This document shows, piece after piece, positions 1-7,934 of a stretch of 48,498 nt of DNA. Position 1 is the stretch's first letter; each line of letters opens with the position of its first letter. This DNA is from Lachnospiraceae bacterium. Its GTDB lineage: Bacteria > Bacillota > Clostridia > Lachnospirales > Lachnospiraceae. The translations under genes were made by a program, and so were the position numbers. The notes beneath the pieces are model-generated. The model was given only the letters and a program-made list of their open reading frames with translations, was not told the DNA's origin and did not search any database. The DNA lies in assembly GCA_024691125.1 (NCBI GenBank), contig JAILNV010000114.1, forward strand, positions 1 to 48,498, read 5' to 3'.

Positions 1-156
1 GTAACAATTAAATAAGTTTGTGGTGACTCCCTGTAAGTTTTCTCTTGACAGGAGGTCATTACATATCAGTTATTATACATATTAATATACCCAATATGCA
101 GGTATATGGCAAGATACCAAAACACAGAAAAGCTTAAAGCCCCGAATAAAATGTAA

Positions 157-200
157 CAAAAAACGTCCCGCAGAATATTTTGATATCCAGACAGGACGTT
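157..200 (-). terminator. Rho-independent terminator of the 75-aa protein gene
   Basis: Read on the minus strand, the stem AACGTCC/GGACGTT is followed directly by a T run (plus-strand A run at 157-163). It lies just downstream of the small gene ending at 219. From 1 to 156 I see no gene and no convincing promoter. Confidence 0.8.
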
Positions 201-218
201 ATTCATTTTCCGGGTAAT

Positions 219-446
219 TCATGCCTTCGCTTCGAAGAAGCAGCCCATCTGCCTGAACCCTTCTTCCTCCTCCTTTTTCATTAATAATTCATCATATACG
301 GATCTTCTTTTCTTACCGCCGCCATCCTTATCTCTGCCCTTCTTACCATACAGGTTCTTATGCGGCATGGTCGCCACAACAGCCGGTATATCGGGCGGAG
401 CGGGCGGTGGCGGAAGTTCATAGGTCACACCAACCATATTGATCAT
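219..446 (-). CDS. Small proline-rich/basic hypothetical protein
   Basis: Function not recognised. The 75-aa product has a proline-rich N-terminal third (PPPPAPPDIP at about residues 11-20), a Lys/Arg/Gly-rich middle (GKKGRDKDGGGKKRR) and a charged tail with a run of Glu. It has no membrane segment and no signal peptide. The start at 446 is chosen because a near-perfect Shine-Dalgarno (GGGAGGTGAT) lies just before this ATG; the frame stays open to 470 without a second ribosome site. A strong terminator follows and no gene lies close upstream, so it is probably monocistronic. Reality as a gene is supported by the ribosome site and terminator, not by homology. A nucleic-acid-binding or scaffold role is possible from the charge pattern but is a guess. 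Confidence 0.65.
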   Translation of the reverse strand: MINMVGVTYELPPPPAPPDIPAVVATMPHKNLYGKKGRDKDGGGKKRRSVYDELLMKKEEEEGFRQMGCFFEAKA

Positions 447-584
447 AAGATCACCTCCCCTGTAATACACATCCGTTTCTTTTTCTATAATATATATCGG
501 CTCTTTCCGTGTATTATTAAAGTGAACGAATTTATTTCTTTTACTGTAAATCCGGTTAACATAATACCCTTATCGGACCTGTAT

Positions 585-619
585 CAAAAAAGCCGGGCCG
601 GAAGAAACATCTCCCGGCT
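585..619 (-). terminator. Terminator of the glmM-nagB operon
   Basis: On the minus strand AGCCGGG pairs with CCCGGCT and is followed by six T. It sits about 70 bases beyond the nagB stop codon and ends the amino-sugar operon. Confidence 0.85.
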
Positions 620-690
620 CAGACACATTACGTTTTCTGCTGAATACACTTTCTACAGCATGCCCTTAAGTTCATTGACATCAAGGGTTC

Positions 691-1422
691 TCAGCCCTTG
701 TAGCCGATCTCATCGGCAAGCTTCTTCTCGATAACCACAACGGCATCGCGGTGCAGACGCATGAAGGTTGCCGGGCACTGAGGATCGATCTTGTCATCAA
801 GGAGAAGCTTCCTTGCAGCGTCCTGCTTGTTTCCGTTTATTATCATAAGAAGGGTCTTAGCCTTCATGATGCTTCCCATTCCCATTGTTACGGCATACCT
901 CGGAACCTCGTCGCGGCTCTCGAAGAACCTTGTGTTGGCATCTATCGTGCTGTCCTCAAGCGTCTCCTTGTGAGCCTTCTCATAAAGGAAAGCACCGGGC
1001 TCATTAAAGCCAAGATGTCCGTCGGGGCCTACACCCAGAACCTGAAGATCGATATCAGTCTTATCAAGAATATCGTTGAACTCCTTAAGGTTGGCTTCCA
1101 CATCGCCCGTACCCTTGGCAACATAGGTATTGGCCTTGTCAATGTTTATGTGATTGAAAAGATTGTCATCCATAAAGAATCTGTAGCTCTGCGGATGATC
1201 CGGAGCAAGACCCACATACTCATCAAGATTAACAGAGTGAACCCTAGAGAAATCAAGTCCCTCCTCCTTACATCTTCTTGCAAGCTCCTTATACATGCCG
1301 ACAGGTGATGAACCTGTTGCCAGACCAAGCGTACACTCGGGGTTTTCCCTTACGAGCTTCTCGATAACATCTGCCGCCTTCTTAGCGCCTTCTTCATATG
1401 TATCTGCTACTATAACCTTCAT
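691..1422 (-). CDS. nagB: Glucosamine-6-phosphate deaminase
   Basis: NagB converts glucosamine 6-phosphate to fructose 6-phosphate plus ammonia, the cytosolic step that returns amino sugars to glycolysis. The 243-aa product has the usual family length. Visible signatures are the phosphate-binding loop GLATGSSPVGMYKEL near residue 35, VNLDEYVGL near residue 67 with the catalytic Asp, and GVGPDGHLGFNEPG near residue 130. The start at 1422 follows AAGGAG at good distance; the frame is open 17 codons further without a ribosome site. It lies 41 bases after the beta-helix gene and is the last gene of the glmM cluster. The pairing with glmM puts opposite fates of glucosamine phosphate (wall synthesis versus catabolism) in one transcript. 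Confidence 0.95.
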   Translation of the reverse strand: MKVIVADTYEEGAKKAADVIEKLVRENPECTLGLATGSSPVGMYKELARRCKEEGLDFSRVHSVNLDEYVGLAPDHPQSYRFFMDDNLFNHINIDKANTYVAKGTGDVEANLKEFNDILDKTDIDLQVLGVGPDGHLGFNEPGAFLYEKAHKETLEDSTIDANTRFFESRDEVPRYAVTMGMGSIMKAKTLLMIINGNKQDAARKLLLDDKIDPQCPATFMRLHRDAVVVIEKKLADEIGYKG

Positions 1423-1463
1423 ATTTTTTCTCCTTTTTAATCCTTTGTCCTCTGTCTTAAAAA

Positions 1464-2129
1464 TTACTTCCACTTAACCACTATCTTCTTGGCTTCCTTG
1501 TATATGCTGTTGTGCGGGATAACGCCGCGTACACACGAAACAGGATATACATTGGAATTCTTTCCGATGACCGTTCCGGGATTAAGGACCGTATTACAGC
1601 CGACCTCTACTTCGTCTCCAATCAGTGCTCCGACCTTCTTACGTCCCGTCTCCAGAAGCTCGCCTTCATTCTTGATCACAACAAGCTGTTTATCAGACTT
1701 AACATTACTTGTAATGGAGCCTGCTCCCATATGAGCCTTGTAACCAAGTATCGAATCACCTACGTAATTGTAATGGGGAACCTGAACATTATCAAACAGG
1801 ATAACATTCTTAAGCTCTGTGGAATTACCTACAACGCAATTGTCTCCAACCAGTGCCGAACCTCTTATGAAAGCGCCCGGACGTACCTCTGTCTTATGTC
1901 CTATTATACAGGGACCACCTATATAATTATTGGGATAACGCTTTGCATCCTTTGCTATCCAGACATCCTCCTCGGGATGATCGTATTCATCCGGATCAAG
2001 GTTTTTTCCGATCTCAAGTATCAGTTCCTTGATACCCTCAAGCGCCTCCCACGGATATGTGAACTGCTTAAGATAATCGGCAGCCTTTGTGTGTGTCAGA
2101 TCATACAGATCGTTTATTGTCAGTTTCAT
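1464..2129 (-). CDS. Left-handed beta-helix (GlmU C-terminal-like) sugar-phosphate acyltransferase family protein
   Basis: The 221-aa protein carries hexapeptide-repeat signatures of a left-handed beta helix from about residue 70 on (IGGPCIIG, VRPGAFIRG, ALVGDNCVVG, HMGAGSITSN, ALIGDEVEVGCNTVLNPGTVIG). The family is often annotated as UDP-N-acetylglucosamine pyrophosphorylase-like, but there is no N-terminal nucleotidyltransferase domain here: the first 60 residues are a short helical region. It therefore resembles only the acetyltransferase half of GlmU, including the HMGAGS segment comparable to the region binding acetyl-CoA and sugar in GlmU. It is encoded between glmM (11-base gap) and nagB, so glucosamine 1-phosphate acetylation is the natural inference. 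Exact activity is not shown by the sequence. Confidence 0.75.
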   Translation of the reverse strand: MKLTINDLYDLTHTKAADYLKQFTYPWEALEGIKELILEIGKNLDPDEYDHPEEDVWIAKDAKRYPNNYIGGPCIIGHKTEVRPGAFIRGSALVGDNCVVGNSTELKNVILFDNVQVPHYNYVGDSILGYKAHMGAGSITSNVKSDKQLVVIKNEGELLETGRKKVGALIGDEVEVGCNTVLNPGTVIGKNSNVYPVSCVRGVIPHNSIYKEAKKIVVKWK

Positions 2130-2140
2130 AATCGTTCCTC

Positions 2141-3706
2141 CTACCCACGAACCTTGATGAGATGTCCCGAAGCCTTCATTGCATCGATTATCTCATCAAC
2201 ACACTTCTCACAGTCCTTATAAGTCACAGCCTCCGACATAACGCGCAGCACAGGTTCTGTACCGGATGCACGCAGGAGCACACGTCCGTCGTTGCCAAGA
2301 TATGCCGTTGTATCATCCACAGACTTCTTAACCGCCGGATCGTCAAGTGTCTTCTCTTTGTCATCCACCTCTACATTCTTAAGCACCTGAGGATACATCT
2401 TAACCTCGGAAGCAAGCACGGAAAGCGGAAGCTGTGTTTCTACCATGACCGTCATAAGCATGATGGCAGTTACCAGACCGTCTCCCGTATGAGCGTATTT
2501 TCTGAAGATAACATGACCGGACTGCTCTCCGCCGAGCATATGGTTATTTTCCTTCATATTCTCATAAACATATCTGTCGCCTACCTTGGTCTTCTCATAA
2601 TTGATCCCGATATTGTCGAATGCCTTGTAAAGTCCGAAGTTAGACATAACCGTAGTTACCACGGTGTTGCTCGGAAGCATTCCCTTGTTCTTTAAATGCT
2701 TTGCGCAGATATACATTATCATGTCGCCGTTGACCACATCACCGTACTCGTCAACTGCAAGACATCTGTCCGCATCACCGTCAAACGCAAAGCCTACATC
2801 GACCTTGTTCTCACGAACGTATTTCTGAAGTCCCTCGATATGAGTCGATCCTGCGTTCATGTTGATGTTCACGCCGTCCGGAGTATTGTTCATAACATAG
2901 TTCTTGGCTCCGAGCGCGTCAAATACGGCACGTCCTATCATCCATGAGCTTCCGTTTGCACAGTCAAGAGCCACCTTACGGTTCTCAAAGGATACCGGAG
3001 CTATCGAGGTAAGATACCCTATGTATCTGTTACGCCCTGAGTAGAAATCAATGGTCTGGCCGATCTTGTCGTCAGTAGCTTCAGTGACACCTTCAAGCTC
3101 ACCGTCAATGTAGCGCTCTACCATGTCCTGAACCTCATCCTCCATCTTCTCACCTTCGCCGTTGAGAAGCTTGATACCGTTATCAAAGAAGGGATTATGG
3201 CTTGCGGAGATCATGATACCGCAGTCAAAGCCCTCTGTTCTTGTTATATAGCTTACGCAGGGAGTGGTCGTAACATGAAGCAGATATGAGAATCCGCCCG
3301 TTGATGTGATCCCGGCAGATAAAGCATTCTCATACATATATGACGAACGCCTTGTATCCTTGCCTATCACGATCTTAGCCGGTCTTTCCTTACTGTAATA
3401 CCATCCGAGGAACTGACCGATCTTGAATGCATGCTCCGCTGTAAGCACCACACCTGCCTTGCCGCGGAATCCATCTGTTCCAAAGTATTTTCCCATAGTT
3501 CTTTTCTCCTTTTTTCCCAAACCGGGATCACCGTTTCTTGCTTCCTTGGTCCTGCCGTCATATGGTCTTGCGGCATCTTCGGGGATCAGCCAGAGCTTCC
3601 CTTCCTTCTTCGCACCGCCTATCTTACCGTCGCGACACAGCATGGTGATGCGTCTTTCTGTCATATCCCATTTAACGGCAGCCTCATGAACGTCGACGTA
3701 TTTCAT
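2141..3706 (-). CDS. glmM: Phosphoglucosamine mutase with N-terminal helix-turn-helix domain
   Basis: GlmM interconverts glucosamine 6-phosphate and glucosamine 1-phosphate for peptidoglycan precursor synthesis. The canonical enzyme begins at residue 71 (MGKYFGTDGFRG, base 3496) and from there is 451 aa, the normal length. Signatures: phosphoserine loop ISASHNPFFDNG, metal site DGDADR, sugar site GGEQSGH and phosphate loop RASGTEP. The first 70 residues are a separate small helix-turn-helix domain (MKYVDVHEAAVKWDMTERRI, ending WLIPEDAARPYD), typical of short DNA-binding proteins of mobile elements. Both ATGs have ribosome sites: AAGGAG before 3706 and AAGGAG before 3496. So a fusion and a normal-length GlmM may both be made. 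First gene of the cluster with the beta-helix gene and nagB. Confidence 0.93.
   Translation of the reverse strand: MKYVDVHEAAVKWDMTERRITMLCRDGKIGGAKKEGKLWLIPEDAARPYDGRTKEARNGDPGLGKKEKRTMGKYFGTDGFRGKAGVVLTAEHAFKIGQFLGWYYSKERPAKIVIGKDTRRSSYMYENALSAGITSTGGFSYLLHVTTTPCVSYITRTEGFDCGIMISASHNPFFDNGIKLLNGEGEKMEDEVQDMVERYIDGELEGVTEATDDKIGQTIDFYSGRNRYIGYLTSIAPVSFENRKVALDCANGSSWMIGRAVFDALGAKNYVMNNTPDGVNINMNAGSTHIEGLQKYVRENKVDVGFAFDGDADRCLAVDEYGDVVNGDMIMYICAKHLKNKGMLPSNTVVTTVMSNFGLYKAFDNIGINYEKTKVGDRYVYENMKENNHMLGGEQSGHVIFRKYAHTGDGLVTAIMLMTVMVETQLPLSVLASEVKMYPQVLKNVEVDDKEKTLDDPAVKKSVDDTTAYLGNDGRVLLRASGTEPVLRVMSEAVTYKDCEKCVDEIIDAMKASGHLIKVRG
3497..3511 (-). promoter_or_regulatory. Internal ribosome-binding site for canonical GlmM
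   Basis: Minus-strand AAGGAG (plus 3506-3511) lies nine bases before the ATG at 3496, inside codons of the HTH-GlmM linker (GKKEKR). It is as strong as the site used by the upstream start and decides that a 451-aa GlmM can be made independently of the 70-aa extension. Confidence 0.75.
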
Positions 3707-3737
3707 TTAGCTCTCCTTTTTTATTACCGCAAATGAC

Positions 3738-3793
3738 AAAAAACGTCTGCGGTATATGAAACAATATGTCATGTTTCATTTGTACCGCAGACG
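3738..3793 (-). terminator. Long hairpin plus T run between the xylosidase gene and HTH-glmM
   Basis: On the minus strand CGTCTGCGGTA pairs perfectly with TACCGCAGACG, and the stem extends through a small asymmetric bulge with ATGAAAC/GTTTCAT, followed by six T. It has the form of a strong Rho-independent terminator for the xylan operon. It ends only about 30 bases before the HTH-glmM start and lies downstream of the TTGACA array, so it could equally be an attenuator in the glmM leader. Confidence 0.8.
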
Positions 3794-3801
3794 GTCTCAT
3801 T

Positions 3802-3874
3802 TGTCAAGATATATTTTATGTTTTATGTCAAATTATTCAATGTTTATGTCAAGATACATGCGCGCAAATGTCAA
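3802..3874 (-). promoter_or_regulatory. Array of four TTGACA boxes upstream of HTH-glmM
   Basis: Minus-strand TTGACA occurs at 3869-3874, 3847-3852, 3826-3831 and 3802-3807, with spacings of 22, 21 and 24 bases, about two helical turns each. Each is preceded by C or T and followed by T or A. They equal the -35 consensus, but none has a clear TATAAT 17 bases downstream. They could be operator repeats, possibly for the HTH domain encoded downstream, or clustered weak promoters. Confidence 0.5.
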
Positions 3875-3914
3875 GTTGTTATGTACTGCTTATGTCTTAC
3901 CTCTGTATTGCCTT

Positions 3915-5981
3915 CTATGCAAACGGTCCGGCAACAGGCGTTTCAGATCTCTTCACACCATAGAAATCGGCATCAAACACTATATCGCTTCCGTCGGGAT
4001 TCTCGAAGCGTTCCTCCGGTTCGAAGGCTTCACCGAGCGTATCCGAACATATAAGCTTAGCCCCGGGAAGATACTGTGCCACATTTGTCTCGACAGTATA
4101 TTTCCCGTCTTCATTCTTTAATTCGATACTGATCTCATGCTCGGTATCAACCGTATAATCCTCTTCAATATCACATGGCTTTGCGCCGTTAAAGAATACA
4201 TTTCCGCCGGTCCATACAGGGAGCGGTATGTAGAACCTTTCGCGCGACAGGGATGAACCTTCTCCGCCGTAGCCTTCAAAGCAGGACTTCCATTCATCCT
4301 CCTTCATATATCCGCTGTATCGTACCGTTCCCGCAACGAGGTTCATTTCATCCCACTCATACTTCCCTGTCACGTTAACCACCGGAAGCTTTTCCGATAT
4401 CCTGAATTCCTCGGGATCCGGGTTCTTTCCGTCCAGCCCTCCGCCATCACAGATATCTATCATTCCCTGTCTTACCTTCGGCTGTACAAATATGTTGTTA
4501 TAGAACCTGACATCTCCGTGAAGCACAGTCATTACACCTGTGATAGACGTACTGTGCGGCTTATGGATAGGAGTATATCTCGGCGACGGATATTCTACCG
4601 TCCCGTTTAGCACACCGCGTCCTACTCCGCAAACAGAGCCGTAGAACAGATTATGAACAAAGGCGACTCCCTGAGCAGGTATACGTACACAGCGCTCTGA
4701 CAGCATAATATTATTATCTACAAGAGTGGGACCGTGGGCTATCTCAATCCACAGATCCTCGCCCATTCCAAGGCCATCCATAAATTCGGGCTTAAGAAGG
4801 TGATCCCTTGACATACAGTTATCATGGAAGAGATTGGAAGAGACTCTGGTTCCCTGGCACTGCCAGTCAAGCCATATCCCCCTCACGCAGTCATGGAAAT
4901 GATTATTCCTTATTATCACATCAATCGCAGCATGGAACTTGATGCCGCCTATCTCGGCACCCGCGAGATTTCTCTTATTGTTTATATGATGTATATGGTT
5001 ATTCTCAATAACCGAAAATACGCATCCGAGATTGCCGACTATTCCCGTCTGGCCACAGTCATGAATGTTGCAGTTTCTTACGATATGGGAACCTATCGTC
5101 TCTTTGCTCCATCCGTCAAGCTGGGCTATGAAGGAGCAGTCACGCTGGGTCTGGGTTCCGTCCTTATATTTATACTTAAGCCACTTGTTATCATTGCCCT
5201 GCTGTCTGTACTTGCCAAGCGATATTCCCGAGCACTTTGACTCCGAAATATCACAGTCCTCGATGATCCAGCCCTTAGACCAGTGCGGACCAATCATTCC
5301 TTCCTGAAGCGCGGTGGGAGGCGCCCACTGCGTGGCAGCCTTGGTAACGGTAAAGCCGCTTAATGTAATGTAATCAACATGCTCACAAACTGGCCAGAAG
5401 CAATGCGGACGTACGTTTATCTCAACGCACTCCTTATTGGGATCCTTCCCCAGGAAATTGGCATATATCACTGTCTCATCCGAGTCTTCAGACTGACAGG
5501 TAAACCATGTATGCTTTGTATAATCACGATCCCATGAAGCATCAAAGAACTCAGGATCAAGCACCTTTTCAAGACTGTCCTTCTCATACATTGATTTCCC
5601 GTTCAGGAACACCTCACCCGTATGCACCGGAACGGTTATATCAAGCCAGTCACCGCTTACAAGGGTCGTATAAGGGTTATAAGCTCCGAAATATGAATTC
5701 GGAACCGTAAGCTTCCATGTATCACCTTCATAAAGCTCCCACGTATCGAACCTGTCCGCTCCGGTTATTACTGCCTCAAGCGGCTTCTCTGAACGGTATA
5801 CTATCCTGTTGTTTTCTTTTCCGGCATTAATGGGATTTACATCCTCCCTGTATATTCCGGGAGCAACAACGACCTCATCACCCGGCATAGCAATATCAGC
5901 CGCAGCTCCAATCCTCTTAAAGGGTTTCTCTTTGGTTCCGTCACCGTTTCTTACCGCATTGCAGTTTACATAAAGCTTCAT
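3915..5981 (-). CDS. Beta-helix glycoside hydrolase, probably GH120 beta-xylosidase
   Basis: The 688-aa protein has the make-up of a right-handed parallel beta helix: an N-terminal start typical of such enzymes (YVNCNAVRNGDGTKEKPFK, AAADIAMPGDEVVVAPGIYRED) and repeated Asn-rich turns (VIENNHIHHI, VIIRNNHFHD, VDNNIM). GH120 beta-xylosidases have this fold and use an Asp nucleophile and Glu acid/base in WLDWQ and (L/F)(W/F)IE..HGP contexts. Here these are D372 in GIWLDWQ and E413 in DLWIEIAHGP, with an extra stretch between them. There is no signal peptide, so it should act in the cytosol on imported xylo-oligosaccharides. It is last in the operon with the GH10 xylanase. The family assignment is from memory of GH120 motifs; another beta-helix carbohydrase is the alternative. 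Confidence 0.78.
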   Translation of the reverse strand: MKLYVNCNAVRNGDGTKEKPFKRIGAAADIAMPGDEVVVAPGIYREDVNPINAGKENNRIVYRSEKPLEAVITGADRFDTWELYEGDTWKLTVPNSYFGAYNPYTTLVSGDWLDITVPVHTGEVFLNGKSMYEKDSLEKVLDPEFFDASWDRDYTKHTWFTCQSEDSDETVIYANFLGKDPNKECVEINVRPHCFWPVCEHVDYITLSGFTVTKAATQWAPPTALQEGMIGPHWSKGWIIEDCDISESKCSGISLGKYRQQGNDNKWLKYKYKDGTQTQRDCSFIAQLDGWSKETIGSHIVRNCNIHDCGQTGIVGNLGCVFSVIENNHIHHINNKRNLAGAEIGGIKFHAAIDVIIRNNHFHDCVRGIWLDWQCQGTRVSSNLFHDNCMSRDHLLKPEFMDGLGMGEDLWIEIAHGPTLVDNNIMLSERCVRIPAQGVAFVHNLFYGSVCGVGRGVLNGTVEYPSPRYTPIHKPHSTSITGVMTVLHGDVRFYNNIFVQPKVRQGMIDICDGGGLDGKNPDPEEFRISEKLPVVNVTGKYEWDEMNLVAGTVRYSGYMKEDEWKSCFEGYGGEGSSLSRERFYIPLPVWTGGNVFFNGAKPCDIEEDYTVDTEHEISIELKNEDGKYTVETNVAQYLPGAKLICSDTLGEAFEPEERFENPDGSDIVFDADFYGVKRSETPVAGPFA

Positions 5982-6041
5982 ACCTGTACTCTCCTTCTTG
6001 TCTGTTTATTTGCCTTCATATCCTGATCACGATTTAACTCA

Positions 6042-7934
6042 CTATCCATAAAAACATACTTTTGTTCCCGGTTTACTCTTGCTTTCATAAGTACACTTAT
6101 CAGCTCTTTTATAGAGCTCATCAAAGCTGAAGGTATCATCGGGCTTATAGAAGGATACCCCCACACTGATATCTATCGCATTATCACCCATTTCCTCTAT
6201 CCGCACTGTTGCCAGACGTTCAAGGAAACGGTCCACTATTATGCCGCCTCCGCCGTCCCGGCTTAATACAAGAGGTATATAGGCTGCAAACTCATCTCCC
6301 CCAAGCCGCATTACTATATCATTTTCCCTGAATGTACTCTTCATACAGTTTGCTATGGCAATAAGCACCTTGTCGCCTACATCATGCCCGTAATTGTCGT
6401 TTATTGATTTGAACTTATCAACATCCAACAGCATGAACATGCCGCCTTCACCTTCTACAAGCATCTTACGTATCTTGCTTTCCCCGCATCCACGGTTATT
6501 TATCCCTGTCATTCTGTCGGTTTCGGACAGATATAACAGCCTGTCACGAGCCCGTTTCTCCTCGTCAATATACTCTATCAGCCATATGACGCTTATAAGA
6601 TCACCCTTTTCATCACGTTTATCAGCCACAAAATGCCCACGGCACCATATCCCCTTATGATTCATGAATTCAATCGCCAGAGATCCGGTATTCCTCATCC
6701 TGTCACTCAATGTATCCAGATTAGTGAATTCAAACAGTTCAGCCTTGGAACGCTCATCCGTAAGGTACGCCACAAGATTGTGAAGAGTATTTCTGGCATC
6801 AGATCGTTTTCCCGCTATCATCCCCCTTAGATCGCCGGAAAAACAGCTTATTTCCTCAAATGTATCTGCCACAAGATCCATCTTATACATACAGACATAT
6901 ATCCCTGCAACAGTCTGGAGATTGGAATTATAATTGTCCGCCTCGATCCGCCTCAGGGTCATCAACGTTAGCACGGCAAATATGATCAATATCCCGACAA
7001 TAGCAATGATTATGCTGTCACGTGCGGCCCTGAATACCCTTCCAAAGGTCTTTGTTGCATCCGCAACATTCAGCACATACCATCCCCCGCCTATTTCACG
7101 CGCAAATACATATTCATTATTCCCGTTTTTGTTTATCTCAAACTGGCCGCTTCCGTTTATAAGCAGCCCTTCCGCAATCCCCTTTCCTGCGCTGTTTTCA
7201 TCCTTAAGATAATTAAGTCCTTCCTGAGACGGATCGGAATGTGCTACCACCGTACCGTCCTCATCAAGGACAATAATACTGTATCCCTCCGTTTCGGAAG
7301 CTTCAAGGCCGTCCATGACCGCGTTAAGGTCATTCATTTTAAAATCAACCGAAATAACACTTTCACCATCCGAAAGCATCATGGCCATCGTCATTATCCT
7401 GTCGCCGGTCATCTCATCCACATACGGCGCAACATATGTCATTTCCCCATCTGCAGCCACCGCATCGATGTACCAGGGACGTTTCGTAGGAACGTAATCA
7501 TCATCAGGTATCCATCCCGAACCGTCAATATATTCTCCTCTTATGTATCCGTATATCCCTGTTGTGGCCGTATCGCTTTCATCTTCGTAGGTCTCGGATT
7601 CCTTGACAAAGAATTCATGTATATCATCATTGGATGCATCATCCTTGAACATATGCTCAACATTGTATGCCATATATTCCATGATATGCACGCCCGGTTT
7701 TAAACGGTCCTCGAACTTGAGAGCATACTGTCTTACTTCATACTCTCCGCTGTATTCTATATTGTCTCTGGCCAGTCTGAACACCATACGGAAATTAAGA
7801 AAGATTATCACCAAGAGAAAAACAGGCAGTAAAAGAAAGAGAAGAACCTGTCTTAAACCCAGTCTGCGTCTGAAATCCTTAAACGTTATACGATATTTAA
7901 TTTTTCCGCTATCATCATTGGTTTTCAAGATCAA
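6042..7934 (-). CDS. Membrane diguanylate cyclase with extracellular dCache sensor
   Basis: This 630-aa protein should make c-di-GMP from two GTP in response to an extracellular ligand. Order: cytosolic N-terminus, membrane helix near residues 30-50 (VLLFLLLPVFLLVIIFLNF), a large outer dCache-type sensor with KRPWYIDAV near residue 150, a second helix near 310-330 (IIIAIVGILIIFAVLTLMTL), a PAS-like linker, and GGDEF at the C-terminus (LDVDKFKSINDNYGHDVGD, then RLGGDEF). An REND four-residue RxxD inhibitory site precedes the active loop, so product inhibition is likely. The start is TTG at 7934, overlapping the EAL gene stop as TTGA; no ATG in frame is near. This overlap implies translational coupling with the phosphodiesterase, and the xylosidase follows 60 bases later. 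Confidence 0.9.
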   Translation of the reverse strand: MILKTNDDSGKIKYRITFKDFRRRLGLRQVLLFLLLPVFLLVIIFLNFRMVFRLARDNIEYSGEYEVRQYALKFEDRLKPGVHIMEYMAYNVEHMFKDDASNDDIHEFFVKESETYEDESDTATTGIYGYIRGEYIDGSGWIPDDDYVPTKRPWYIDAVAADGEMTYVAPYVDEMTGDRIMTMAMMLSDGESVISVDFKMNDLNAVMDGLEASETEGYSIIVLDEDGTVVAHSDPSQEGLNYLKDENSAGKGIAEGLLINGSGQFEINKNGNNEYVFAREIGGGWYVLNVADATKTFGRVFRAARDSIIIAIVGILIIFAVLTLMTLRRIEADNYNSNLQTVAGIYVCMYKMDLVADTFEEISCFSGDLRGMIAGKRSDARNTLHNLVAYLTDERSKAELFEFTNLDTLSDRMRNTGSLAIEFMNHKGIWCRGHFVADKRDEKGDLISVIWLIEYIDEEKRARDRLLYLSETDRMTGINNRGCGESKIRKMLVEGEGGMFMLLDVDKFKSINDNYGHDVGDKVLIAIANCMKSTFRENDIVMRLGGDEFAAYIPLVLSRDGGGGIIVDRFLERLATVRIEEMGDNAIDISVGVSFYKPDDTFSFDELYKRADKCTYESKSKPGTKVCFYG

